A stretch of 64,000 bases of DNA from Ciborinia camelliae (lineage: Eukaryota; Ascomycota; Leotiomycetes; Helotiales; Sclerotiniaceae), in contig JANPYM010000008.1 in assembly GCA_025890175.1 (NCBI GenBank), forward strand, positions 1,651,650 through 1,715,649. Direction: 5' to 3'. The translations under genes and the position numbers were made by a program. The notes beneath the pieces were generated by a model. That model did not search any database and had not been told where the DNA came from. It saw nothing but the letters and a program-made list of their open reading frames with translations. Numbering within the stretch: the first letter of the stretch is position 1; each line of letters begins with the position of its first letter. Shown here one piece after another: positions 22,298 to 36,382 of the stretch.

Positions 22298-24853
22298 TCC
22301 AAGTAACTACGAAAACCTCGAATTTTCGTGTTAATGAGGGTTTTTTTTTTGATAAAATAATTTCGATTGCCTATTCAAGGAGGATCTAAAAAGTATTGTT
22401 CGGGGAAAGTGAATTTGTTCTCCTAATGTCATTATTAATTATATGTATCATGTGATCAAGGTAATACTGTAATTGGGTTTGAATCAAAGGGACGGTGGGT
22501 GGGTGAATCAAGGAATAGGTATGTACCAACCTATAGTACCAACCTATAGTAGGTAGCTGAAGGGTATTGGATGTGATGGGTGATGCGAAGGCGTTGAAGA
22601 TAGAATAGGGGGTTGAAAACTAAAATGGAATGAATATATGGATATTGCAAATGGCAACCAACTGATTGTTTTGAGAGAAGTAGGTAGGTACCTATAGGTA
22701 ATATCGATCTAAAATGAAAAAGGACTTTTTTTATTAGTATTTTCAATCTGAAGAAGATTATGCAAAACGGATATAATGAACGAATATTTGCCGAGAGCCT
22801 GAGACGGATTTTCGTATCAAGATACAGGAATTACCAAGGTAGGTAGAGGAAAAGAAAATGTAAATGCTTACCGTAGTGAATCGTATTGAATCGGCGAAAG
22901 GTTAGGTACTTGGAGATGGAATTTATAGATTTCCTTTAACTTATCGCAGTGGTTGATGAGGAGGAGTAGAGAATTAAATAATTAAATGATAAGTAAGAAG
23001 AAGGAATGAGGCAAAAGAAATTCAATAAAAAAGCCAGATAATAAGACTATATTAATCTAGTGGATATTAATAGAGTACTAAAACAGAACTAAAATCTGCT
23101 AGCCTATTATTTCTTAACATAAACGGCTAGTGACTAAATTTCTGCTGGTTAAAAATAACAAATGAAACAATGAAAATAAATTAAAGAAGAAAGAGAGAGA
23201 GAAAGAGTCTCATTCTCAATTATAGAAATGTAATGGTTACTTCAAAATATGAATTCTTAAGGATCTCGGGAATCAATTGCAATACACCTACCTAGGTACC
23301 TGTATATGTAAATATCGAAACACATTTACAGAGTCTGGGAACAGAAAGGAAGTTGTTGGTATTATAGGTTTGTATTAAAGTTATTATTTAGATAAAGTGA
23401 CCGATTCATTTGGTTTATCGATAGTAGATAGTAGATAGTGCGTGTTGATGTCAAAATAGTGCCCAGTAGCGTATATCCTTCATGAATTGATTAAATTAAT
23501 CATTGAGAGAAGTATCTATCTACTATACCTATACCTAGATACCGTACTGCTGTATACAATTATTAATAAACAATGAAAATATAAATATCAGGACGAATAT
23601 GTAAGGTGGGTAAGCATCAATTTAAAACCATCCCAACGATGGTAAAATCACGGAAGAATGCATAGAATAAATCAATATCCATCAGATCATAACATATCAT
23701 AACCTGACTCGTACATCCATAACATCCATCCATAACCTTTCCTTACTTGGGTTAATGCACATCCAACTCTTATGCGGTCCAACAGGGTGGGAAAGGAAAA
23801 ACTTGTAAAATTCAAACTTTAGCCCTGGGACGCGACAGAAAGATCCATATATACTACTGTATGTATTAAGCTCATTCGGTCGCTACGCTTTTTTTACGCT
23901 TTGAATAGCGGGAGACGATGATTAGACTACCTACATAACTTGGAAGAATGTATTGACGCCAGGCTAAGGTTATTTACTGATCTTCGTTCAAGAAACCAAT
24001 CATAAGGCGTGGGAAAGTGATCATTTATGATGGCTGAAGTATAATTAAGCAATCTGAAAGCGCTTCATGATAATGTTAAGCTGTTAACAAAGTAGGTATA
24101 AATGTACTTATATGAATCTAGCCCGAGTATTTCTCTATTCCAATAGGATCTTGGTCGCATATGAGTTTCACAATAGGATTGGTTTCGTAGTTAGATATAG
24201 AGTATGTATTAATATTAAAATTTCAAACATATACATTCTTAATAGCGATCTTGGAATGCGCCGGATATAGCGAGAAGTCGGTAAGATGACCGACCATCTT
24301 TATACTGCGGGTACTAATACTTCCTCTATTATTATTGAACTTATTAATATTGGTAGATATTCAAAACTGTTTCAGTTACTTATTATACATATATTAAGTA
24401 TAAAGCAATCTTATTTATATAAAATGATGGTGTGGAGTAGGCAGATTGGATTGCTAGCGTACAAGTCCTAGCTTTCAAATTAAAAACAGGCAACCTTAAG
24501 AGATGAGGCAAGTATAGGTAACTTAATTCAAATATTAAATTTTCAGGCACATACTAATAACTAATGGTAAAAGTAGATTCGTTCCCTACATTGATTGCCA
24601 TGGTATCATCCCTCCTAAATTCGTTACCTTCATTGATTGTCATGATATCGTCCCTCCTAAATTGATTGCCATATTATCATCCCTCCAAGCCTTTTCTAAA
24701 AACAACGCCGCACAACCAAAGGCTCACTGGTTATCCTTCATTCCCTCTCCCATATCCCTTCATCCCAATAGCGTATCCCCAAGTTTCTAGGCCTATGGGC
24801 CAAGTCTAGAAACAGAAATATCATAACCCAAGTGAAAACTCCATGTCATAAAT
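22298..24853. other. AT-rich intergenic region
   Basis: About 2.5 kb upstream of the zinc-finger gene and downstream of the annexin. No frame with recognisable coding. Contains a poly-T run near 22330, taggtaggta motifs near 22680 and a three-unit repeat at 24572-24690. Confidence 0.55.
24572..24690. repeat. Imperfect tandem repeat, about 40-50 bp, three copies
   Basis: Three successive copies of ...cattgattgccatggtatcatccctcctaaatt type sequence (start words attgattgcc / attgattgtc / attgattgcc; end word ccctcc). The spacing is about 48 then 41 bp. Lies just beyond the annexin stop codon. Confidence 0.7.
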
Positions 24854-26313
24854 TTAGAACCATGTATAACCAGGCTGAACCAGGTTACTGAACTCGACAC
24901 ACTTCACCATCAACTTCTCATAATGTCCACTTGTATCCGCAGAAATTCTTGAGGTCAATGATCGTCCGTAAGCGTGTTGATATGCGCCCTTAACTTGGTC
25001 CATATGTCTAGGATCCCAATGACATTGAATGACTCGAGCAACGAGTAATTTGTCTTTTGTACCTAGACCCTTCATTGATTCTTCCAGGAGATTTGCATCG
25101 CGCATAGCTTTGTCTGAAGCTGTGCGCAGTTGATAGAGGAGGGCATCCTCCATATGGCCACTGAACTTCTTGCCAAGAGTCAGTGATATTTCTAAACATG
25201 TTTGCAATAAATTTACTCACCTTTTTAATGACCCATTCTAACGGCTTTCCATGCTTCTGCTGGTATGTATGGTTGATCGCTCGAAGCTGAGCATCATTTC
25301 GTTTGGTGAATATCTCACAAACGGTCTTTGCTTCATGTCCACGTATGGCCTCTGTTGCATTCCATATAGCTGCAACATCTCGTTCAACATCATGAGGGAT
25401 AACCGGCGCACTATCCTCATTTCTGTTGGCCTCTAATACCATCAAGAAATGATCCTCTGTTTTCATACTCAAATCACCCTTGAGATCACTTGCCAGACTC
25501 CTCTTGTATTGGCGTTGGTACATTGACTTGATGGCATTGATATCCGCGTTTGACCTGCCCATCAATACTTCGGTCAGATATTTCTCCTTTGTGCCTATTC
25601 CAGCCATGCCGGTGAAAAGCAAGTGACAATCTTGCATCAAAGGACCACGAATAATCGCAGCGAGGCCCTCCTTAAAGTACGAGCTTGTTTCACTCTCCAC
25701 ATCTGCCAACAGTTTCCTTCGAAAAGTATCATTAAAAGCTTGTCGCAGAACTTCTATTTGCAAAGGTCCTTTGTTATGCAGAACTTCGATAAGAGTTGCC
25801 TGATCGGTCCCAAAGCCTTTCATGGCTTTGCGCAACGCCTGCGCATCTGCGCGTCCGTCGTAGGGTATGCGTGGAGGGCTTGGTAAAGATAGATCATAAC
25901 CGACCGATGGCGGGGTAGGTTGTCCAAAACTCATCGGCGCACCATATGGAGGTTGTGCGCCAGGGGATGGAGCGCCATATGGTTGTTGAGGATATCCACT
26001 TTGCGACGGCGGATAAGGTGACTGTTGTGGTGGAGGATAATATCCCGAGGGACCTGGCTGGGGTGCGCCATATGGTTGTTGCTGAGGGTATTGTTGGAAG
26101 GGTTGTTGTGGTGGATATGGAGGTTGTTGGGGAGGGGCGCCATACGGTTGGTTTTGAGGATATGGGCTGTGAGTTTGGGGGTATTGCTGATATGGTTGAG
26201 GAGAATCTACTCGGGAGTCAGTTGATGCTCATCCATGATCGCGCACGAGAGCGCAGATAGTACTCACGTCCAGCCGGCGGTGCGCCGTATGGCGGATAGT
26301 TTTGATATGACAT
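24854..26313 (-). CDS. Annexin
   Basis: Three exons on the minus strand: 26313-26268, 26206-25221 and 25168-24854, for 448 residues. Introns are 61 and 52 nt. The first 115 or so residues are a disordered P/Q/G/Y-rich head with repeats such as QQPYGAP and PYPPQ, like annexin VII/XI heads. The core has four annexin repeats, with the conserved opener AMKGFGTDQ in repeat 1, GMAGIGTKEKYL in repeat 2, a degenerate third repeat and SMKGLGTKDKLLVARV in repeat 4. The family binds acidic membranes in a calcium-dependent way and links membranes to secretion or the cytoskeleton. The degenerate third repeat suggests fewer working calcium sites. Splicing is needed to join repeats 3 and 4. Confidence 0.93.
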
Positions 26314-27212
26314 GCTTTAGTTGTTTGCGTGATGCAAGAAGAAGTCTGTACCTGTAAATGTGAATTTGCTAGAAGTTTGGTTGTAAGCCGGTGGGATGTA
26401 GGTAGAGCAAGCAGAATGACTCAGTTGTTATTTATCATTCAGAAGCTGCGCAGATGGCAAACCCTAGATCAAAATTTTATTCCGTCGCAGCCATATACCC
26501 CGGGGCTGTGACAGTGGTAAAATGAGGGGGTGACCAGTCATATACTGTACCTGTTGACGATGTTGAGGCGCAGTAGGTTAATGACGACAACATTGTGTTT
26601 TCTTACCCAATTAAACAGTACAGCACAATTACAGCTGGAGTACAAGTAGAGTAAAAAGACAATTCGGAAATTTGTGACCTTTTAAGATAAAATTCTTCTC
26701 CTTGCTACATCCCCGCACTGCAATGGATGAGGATGATGTTTTTATTTTGAAGTGTACTGCACTCGTAATGTTCTAAGCTGCCGGAACAACCTGGAACCGG
26801 AACAACCGGAACTAATATGCCTCTCCTCTCCTCGTTGACATAAAAAAACCTTGGAAGTTTCGTTCCTCTGAATGATCTTAACTTCAATTTTTGCTACCAC
26901 TATAAATGATACCCTCGCTTTTGTACTTTTGTAGAAGAAATGTTCCAAGTAACATTATTTGCTATTATGATTTCTTTTTTTCTGGTCTCTAGTTTCTTTT
27001 TTAGGCAGATTTTCAAATCTACCTAAGTACCTAGTTCTATTATCCATTCATGTTTGCACAGCATACCTACTAGTAATGCTTTGGTGTGGCTTATAAGTAT
27101 GCCTGACGAATCCTCCTATTTTGAGTACTCACTTCATCTAAGCATCTAAGCAAGGAACTCTCTCTTGGTTCATTTCATCTCTCCATTTTTCCTGGTACAC
27201 TTTTTGGATACA
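26314..27212. other. Divergent promoter region, annexin / nucleotidyltransferase-like gene
   Basis: About 0.9 kb between two divergent start codons. Short frames only. Contains a local ggaaccggaacaacc repeat near 26790-26810. Confidence 0.5.
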
Positions 27213-28517
27213 ATGGGGGGCCAGGCTTTTGTTTCTCATGTCCCATCCATCAAGACGCCTCGTATGATTCAGCAAGTCTACGACGAAGCTCTCCAACAAA
27301 ATCAAGCCATTCTACGCAAATTCTACTCCAAAGTTGCGAGTGCTATTGAGGGGCCTGGCAAGACTACTTATGGAGATGTCGATATTCTTGTTGCGTTACC
27401 TTTGAATAACGCGTTCTCTCCAGAAGAACGAGTCGTAGATACGCTCAAGACCGCTTTGAATGCAAAAGCCTGGAAGCAAGTTAAGGGCAATCCAACCATC
27501 AATTTTGCGGTCCCGTGGCCATATAAGGCAATCCCTGGTTCTAGTGGCGTGGTAGGTGAGAATGGAGGAAATACAGATACCACATCGGAGAAGTGGTATG
27601 TTCAGGTCGATGTTCATATATGTAAAGATGAACATGAATTTGACTGGGAACTATTTCATTCTGCCCATGGCGACTTGTGGAATATAATCGGCACAAATAT
27701 CAGGAGATTTGGACTTACTATCAACAACCGTGCATTGTTCATTCGGATTCCTGAAATCGAGTTGGCTGACAAGAAGAAGAGCATGGTATTCCTGACTGAC
27801 GATCCTGTCAGAATACTCGACTTTTTAGGATTGGATCAGAAGAAGTGGTGGAAGCGCTTTAATAATCAACAGGAAATGTTTGAATATGCGGCTACCTGTC
27901 GAATGTTTTGGGTCAGAGATGTGGTCGACGAAATAAATGGAGATGTCATCGCGGGCCAAGAGGGCGGAGAAGAAGGGAAGAAAAAGTTAAAGCACAATGA
28001 TCGACAACGCCTGGCAAAACGCCCTATCTTCAAAGCTTGGATTGATGAATTCATACCCCACTGTCGCGAAGAAGGAAAGCACAGCGATACTAAAATAACG
28101 AGGGAAGAAATCCGAGACGAAGCTTTTGAGGAATTTGGTGTCAAGGAGGAATACGAAATCAGACGACAAGATTGGATTCTGGAAAAGCATCTATTGGAGT
28201 TGGTGAATTATGGAATCAAGGGTAATATTCCTTTGGATGGAGTGGATGGTCAAATGAGGTCGGCAGCTATAAAAGTTCTCAAGGGCATCATTATGGAGGG
28301 AGATCCATACGGGGGAAGTGTGCCGGAGGCTACGATGAAATATGAAAACGGATTCTACAATCTTGATCTGGTCAAACATTTCGTGATCGAAAACTGGGAG
28401 AACGCAGGGAGGATTGGCATGGCAAGGCAACAAGGTAGAGCCAGGGAATCCATGATGGCGATAGCTGGAAAGAAGGCAAGGGCGGAGCAGAATTTTGGTC
28501 TCAAAATGATGGTGTGA
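27213..28517 (+). CDS. Candidate nucleotidyltransferase-fold protein, uncharacterised fungal family
   Basis: Single exon of 434 residues from the ATG at 27213 (MGGQAFVSHV); the frame extends 16 codons upstream only to a non-ATG start. Residues 52-60 (TYGDVDILV) have the GxxDxD look of a pol-beta-type nucleotidyltransferase active site (Asp55, Asp57). VQVDVHIC at 130-137 could supply the third carboxylate (Asp133). The segment around 170-260 (FLTDDPVRILDFLGLD) and the basic C terminus (KKARAEQNFGLKMMV) have no named domain I recognise. The fold assignment is an inference from motif spacing. I would expect an RNA- or nucleotide-modifying role only if the carboxylates are conserved. Confidence 0.7.
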   Translation: MGGQAFVSHVPSIKTPRMIQQVYDEALQQNQAILRKFYSKVASAIEGPGKTTYGDVDILVALPLNNAFSPEERVVDTLKTALNAKAWKQVKGNPTINFAVPWPYKAIPGSSGVVGENGGNTDTTSEKWYVQVDVHICKDEHEFDWELFHSAHGDLWNIIGTNIRRFGLTINNRALFIRIPEIELADKKKSMVFLTDDPVRILDFLGLDQKKWWKRFNNQQEMFEYAATCRMFWVRDVVDEINGDVIAGQEGGEEGKKKLKHNDRQRLAKRPIFKAWIDEFIPHCREEGKHSDTKITREEIRDEAFEEFGVKEEYEIRRQDWILEKHLLELVNYGIKGNIPLDGVDGQMRSAAIKVLKGIIMEGDPYGGSVPEATMKYENGFYNLDLVKHFVIENWENAGRIGMARQQGRARESMMAIAGKKARAEQNFGLKMMV

Positions 28518-29056
28518 TAGAGATGGTACTAATATTAGAGATATTACTTCGAATGAATTTCAATATTTCAATTGATTGATGGTGTTGGGGTCAGAAACAG
28601 TGAGCCGATACCAAGGCCGCGCCTGTGGCCAAGGGAGATAGGTTTATAGCTATGAGGCGGGAGACCAGCGGTCCATGGATCCACACTCGAATTTTTATAA
28701 CCCTGGATATGCGGATGGTTCGAATGCCTTACCAGAGTCATAAATAGACTCCACCCGGCACATATTTTTATCTGCTTGTAAGCGGCGAGCTTATATCACT
28801 CGTAGGTAACAATAAAACATTTCCACAATTGAGACATAGCTTGATTTGGCCATAACCTCCATATAAAAGTAGACACCTCAGTGTATGCCTAAGCATCTCA
28901 AATATCCCTTTGAGATAAATGGTTCTTCGTGTTCAGCTCAAAGCCTTGCCACACAAGTCTGAAAACCCTCCATCAAACCCATACGCCGTATTATCCACGC
29001 CTGTGCTCAAATAGCTCGTAAACTCAATAATCCATCCCGCATAGAATCGATACCAT
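28518..29056. other. Convergent 3' spacer
   Basis: Between the stops of two converging genes. No coding signal and no clear RNA gene; the T-loop-like ggttcgaatgcc at 28707 has no tRNA cloverleaf around it. Confidence 0.5.
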
Positions 29057-29391
29057 TTATTTCTTGCCCTTACCACCACTGCCGGAAATACCGTGCGATT
29101 TGGTCTTCAGAGGGCCTTTCTGGCCACCGATTTCTTTGGCTAACTTGTCCTGCTTTGCCTTATCTGATGGAGCAAAAAATGTCAGTGAAATGGTAGCTTA
29201 AATAGTAGGAACACAAAAAAAGTCACTCGCCTTCCTTCTGCTTCAACTTGAAGGCAATCGTCTCTTCATCATCCTCAACCTTGACCTTCTTCTTGACCTT
29301 GTTGTGGATGGGGTTTGTGCCGTCTAGGAGTTTAGGTCAGCATCATGAAGGGCTGAAAAGGATGAACATGATTATACGAACTTCCTCCCAT
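29057..29391 (-). CDS. TMA7: Translation machinery-associated protein 7 homologue (TMA7)
   Basis: Three exons on the minus strand: 29391-29382 (10 nt), 29323-29231 and 29163-29057, for 69 residues. The first exon encodes only MGG plus one base and joins to give MGGNGTNP. The second intron starts GCGAGT, a GC-AG intron; no GT alternative keeps the frame. The product is small, very basic and charged: EDDEETIAFKLKQKE, then DKAKQDKLAKE and KGPLKTKSHGI near the end. This is the TMA7 pattern (acidic patch, AFKxKQ, KGPLxTxxxGI, Lys-rich end). Yeast Tma7 associates with ribosomes. Head-to-head with Prp4, with 535 bp between the starts. Confidence 0.82.
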
Positions 29392-29926
29392 TTTGAATTG
29401 TATTTATTGGTGTTTTGGTGGTTTTCTTGAATAATTGATCGTTTTTGGTAGGAAGAAATGGGGAATTATTCTGGACTTCGCGAGGCACTTTTGGGTGGGG
29501 GAAGGGGATTTTTGCGGGTTTTCTTTAAAGAAAGCTGACAAGGCCCCGGAGGGTAGATAAGCACGCTAGTGCAAATATAGATTGGCGCGTTTATTGTTAC
29601 GATAGCTGCAACTGACCGTCATGCGAGATGTAAATTTATCAGTTGTTACAATTCAATCACATACAACAGCAACAGCTTGGCAGTCGAACTTATAATTAAC
29701 GCTTCACCCTCTTTCGCCTTCATTTATTATATCACGATTCACCCTCCGCTTTTACACTGCCAAAGCGAAGAAGAAGAAGATTATGCACTGAGATATAATT
29801 CAAGAGGCAATAGATACCCGGTTGGGCTCTTCTCACTTTGGGATCTTGTTTGTGATCTTTGGCTGACACAAATTTGTCCAAACAAAGGCAGGGGACTCTA
29901 CCGTCCTTACAACTATAGCAGGAGAT
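29392..29926. promoter_or_regulatory. Bidirectional promoter region, TMA7 / Prp4
   Basis: 535 bp between the divergent start codons of a ribosome-associated protein gene and a splicing kinase gene. Contains a short gaagaagaagaag tract. Co-expression is a reasonable inference from the arrangement only. Confidence 0.5.
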
Positions 29927-32531
<2,605 letters not shown>

Positions 32532-35504
32532 ATGGAAATGGTCGAGGGATAGGTTGGGTAGACCTTATTTGGTGCCCATTTGTTGTGATAAACGGGGAAG
32601 AATTGCTACTTTGGAGGAAAGAGAATGAAAGCGAAAGTTTTAAAATCACGGTCCTGGTATCAGGTGGTTGCATGCACTTCTTGAACCCAAGCTGGGTTTG
32701 CATATCGCTGGTGTTGATTATTCGAGCATTATTATAGCATATCTAATATACGATGTTCACCTCTTATCACGATCATATCTCAACGTACGAGGTGGGTACC
32801 TTGGTAAAAACGTGGCATGAGGACAAATCAACTTTATCTTATCCGAAGTTTATGTTTGATGTTGTTCGGTACCTATGTGACATCCTTATCTTTTCACGCC
32901 TATCATGCTGTATATCAATATCTTTCATTTCCTACTTTTATTCACAAGAAAGGGGCTACTACTTGGCACGAATACTACCAAGTAGATACTCGGCCTTTCT
33001 TTTCATTCATATTTCTTCTCCCAGTGTCAATATTTGATATTCCCACTATCACTCTCACATATGTGAATAGTGAATAGTGGATAGTGGCTAGTGAATCTTT
33101 CTGATTCAATATTACAATTGAATATTCTCATTAGTCGACCAAAAAGATTCAGAAGATATCACATCCGTCCATCAGAATGAAGGGAATATAATTTAAAACT
33201 TAAGAAAGACATCCCCTCCTTTCTCTCTATCGCGTATCGTCTATTCGCTTTTCTTCCTATCAAGAAATTGAGTATCTTGATAGGGAGATTCATCTCTGGT
33301 GTGAAATTCCAATGGTAGGAGATTTGAGATCTATCACCAGTTTTCCTCTCCTCATCCTATTTTACCAAATCTAGTTCGTCTCGTATCTCTATCCCGTTTT
33401 GCGATGTGCGGGAAGTGGTGTTTTCAGATGGGTAGTTTGATGATTGATAGCAGCAAGGTCGGCGGTTTGAGGATCTCGTTCTTTCCTTTTCGTGTTTGTT
33501 GTGGGGATTCTGTTGATACGCCTAGTTCCCTCATGATCTGAATCCTTACCTAGGTATCATCTATGATCCCCACACAAAGATATGTAGGACCAATTTACTG
33601 GAGAGATAATTGCAAATTGTCTAATATATCTCTTCGTTCGGTGCGAGCGTGTGAATCATGATCATCGAAGTGCTGTATAATTGCCATGATGGAATAAATA
33701 GGTGGTATTCCGTGACCAGTCCCGGCCAAAACCTCATGCCACTTAGCGAATACCTAGGCACACGAATGCAAACCATTGATAGAAAACTGGCCACAACTGA
33801 TAAAGTTTCTTTGGGTTGGATTCATGATTTGGCCAATGTTCTTGTAGGGTGGCTGCGATCTCTCTGATTTGTCTGGTCACGATATCGATGAGCCTGGGAG
33901 TAAACTCGCCCAATCATGCAGTCATGCAGCGTGACATCCATCGCGCACTCACTGAAAAAGTCGGAATGCACATGAAGTCTATTAACATCGCCTAATATTT
34001 ACCAGGTGGGTTTCTTAGGCACGGATATTCGTCGGCTCTCGATTTATGGATTATAGCTGTGTTTTTGTGGTGTATATTTGCTTGGTATATCTCACCTAGT
34101 AGCTTTGAAACCTGACGTGAGTTCCCTCGAATATATTTTCTCTTCTCAATACCAAATACTACTACTTACTATCCATACCTTCGAGAATAGGTATTGAAAC
34201 TCGGAAATAAAGATGGACTTCTCGTCTCATGTAGGTAACATCTCACGGATGTTGGAGTTAAATACGAATATTAAAATATTTTCAGTCCCTACCCTGTCAG
34301 TAAATATCCGGATGGGTGGTAAGTTATAACACGTAAATTCTTGGTGGGTAGAAGTTTGTTACATCAATTGATGTAGGTCTGCGGATTTCAGATCTCGTTC
34401 TTTCTTCTTTTGTTCTTGGTGGACCTCCCGGTCCCGTCACTTCCTTCCTCATACCGTTACCTTTCAATCGTCCGACTTGCCGGAAATCATTGATACTGTA
34501 CTAGGTGATTTTCCTCTATTTGGTCTTTTTTTCTGTATTGTCCTTGTCTATTTCTCTTCCCCTTCCTCAATTTCAAATTCCTTTCGTGTTGTCATGGCGG
34601 CCGGTGTCATTGTAAGGTTTCGGTGGATTCTTGAAATGGTTCTCTCATTCCCTGCTTGAAATCATCGTACCATTTCGATATGCTGCCGGATCTTGAGTCT
34701 TCCGGATATGACCAGGTGAGTCGATCAAGGTACTGCACTTTCCTTTCCATCATGTCCATGAGAGCTTCCTGCCTTTCACATATAATACCATCGCCGATCT
34801 CCCAGTCTAATATCCTCATCATCATGATCGATCGGACCATTTGCTCCCATTCGAGCGCTCACAAAGAAGGAACCAAATCGCAACTTCCCCACTCTCAGTA
34901 CGAACGACGTGATGATGCAATAAATAATTCATTTCATTGGCTACATACATCTACGGTTTCCCTCGCAGCGAGGAAGGTACCTGCTGAAATTCAAAATTGA
35001 TGTTTGAATCTCGGCGGTACCATGAAACAGATACTATCTAGACCCAACCAATCTCCCCCTCTCTTTCTTCTTCCATCCTCGCTTCCAACTAGCAAACAAC
35101 ACCACTCTATTTGTTAGTTCCCCAAATTGCCTATATAATCCCCTCATCCTCCCGTCGTTTTCATCTTCTTTTCTTTTTCTCTTCACCTCCTCAGCGGCAG
35201 CGGAGTCCGTCTTTCGCTCACGATTGTTAGACGGGATTGGTCCATTTTATGGGCCAAGGAAGCATGGGAGTGCTCATCCTTGCTGAATTTTTGATTTCTC
35301 CTCTTCTGTTAACAGAAAACCCTATTTTTCATTGAGATGTTGGTCTTGTACTGGCACTTGAAGAAGATTACTTACTTGGTGGTGGGTGAATTCGCGATGG
35401 TGTTCTCGTGGATCGATTGGCACTTGTGGGCATGTTAAACATGGAGTGGTGTGGCATTTAATGTATTGATTTTCTTCTGATTAGCAAGATGGAAATGATT
35501 GCGT

Positions 35505-35580
35505 ATTTGGAGAAGATTGGATTGGATTGGACGTACCNNNNNNNNNNATTTGGAGAAGATTGGATTGGATTGGACGTACC
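35505..35580. repeat. Exact 33-bp direct repeat flanking an N gap
   Basis: Positions 35505-35537 and 35548-35580 are identical (start atttggagaag, end ggacgtacc) and abut the ten Ns on both sides. The right copy is followed by a T8 G11 homopolymer pair. Most likely overlapping contig ends that the assembler failed to merge. Confidence 0.9.
35538..35547. other. Assembly gap (10 N)
   Basis: Ten N characters, a conventional placeholder length rather than a measured gap. Confidence 0.99.
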
Positions 35581-36060
35581 TTTTTTTTGGGGGGGGGGGG
35601 GTTCGATAGATTATGTTTGAGACGCTGGCGACCGCGGGATGTCGGGTTGGTGACTATAATGCAAAATGGTTAGGTTGATGGACTTGTGTGATATGGGGAT
35701 GAATGAGGAAGGAGCATTGAATTTCGATAATATGAACAAACAGCTGACTTTCTTCTTCCACACTATGCTTTAGACTTTTTTCCCTTTGATTCTTCTGGTT
35801 GATTGACAGTGATATATATTTTTATGTATTTGTATTTGTATTGCATTTTAGATTGGCTTACCTATTATAAGAAGCTTCTGTTGGCGAAGTGATGCAAGAG
35901 TGTTGGTAATGTGATAGACCTTAGGCTTCTCCTGGGTTTACCTAAAGACTTGCGATCTGAGTAGAGATAATGTAGATGTCGACATGAAGGTGATTAATAA
36001 AGATGATAAGATAAATAATTTAAAAAATGATATTAAATAAATGATAATAATATTGAATAG

Positions 36061-36382
36061 ATGGTATTGAATAGATGGTATTGAATAGATGGTATTGAAT
36101 AGATGGTATTGAATAGATGGTATTGAATAGATGGTATTGAATAGATGGTATTGAATAGATGGTATTGAATAGATGGTATTGAATAGATGGTATTGAATAG
36201 ATGGTATTGAATAGATGGTATTGAATAGATGGTATTGAATAGATGGTATTGAATAGATGGTATTGAATAGATGGTATTGAATAGATGGTATTGAATAGAT
36301 GGTATTGAATAGATGGTATTGAATAGATGGTATTGAATAGATGGTATTGAATAGATGGTATTGAATAGATGGTATTGAATAG
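36061..36382. repeat. 14-bp minisatellite, 23 perfect tandem copies
   Basis: Twenty-three uninterrupted copies of atggtattgaatag (322 bp), preceded by a partial copy at 36051-36060. The unit is not a multiple of three. On the minus strand no frame has a stop, so long repetitive open frames (171 and 187 codons) appear there, reading a 14-residue repeat with IYSIPSIQ. Copy homogeneity points to recent expansion. I do not treat it as coding. Confidence 0.95.

Larger units (their letters stand above)
32532..36060. other. Gene-poor region, pyrimidine-rich patches
   Basis: About 3.5 kb without a supported gene. Two stretches (about 33430-33550 and 34330-34470) look like diverged copies of each other (shared gatctcgttcttt and cctcat...ccttacct words). 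A TATA-like box followed by a CT-rich tract near 35135-35190 (tatataatcccctcatcc) resembles a transcription start without an ORF. Includes an assembly gap at 35538-35547. Confidence 0.45.

Noticed and set aside
21888..22334. 148-codon plus-strand frame
   Set aside because: Antisense to the Ser/Asp-rich N terminus of the zinc-finger gene.
28700..28725. T-loop-like ggttcgaatgcc, possible tRNA
   Set aside because: No matching acceptor stem, D-arm or anticodon arm around it.
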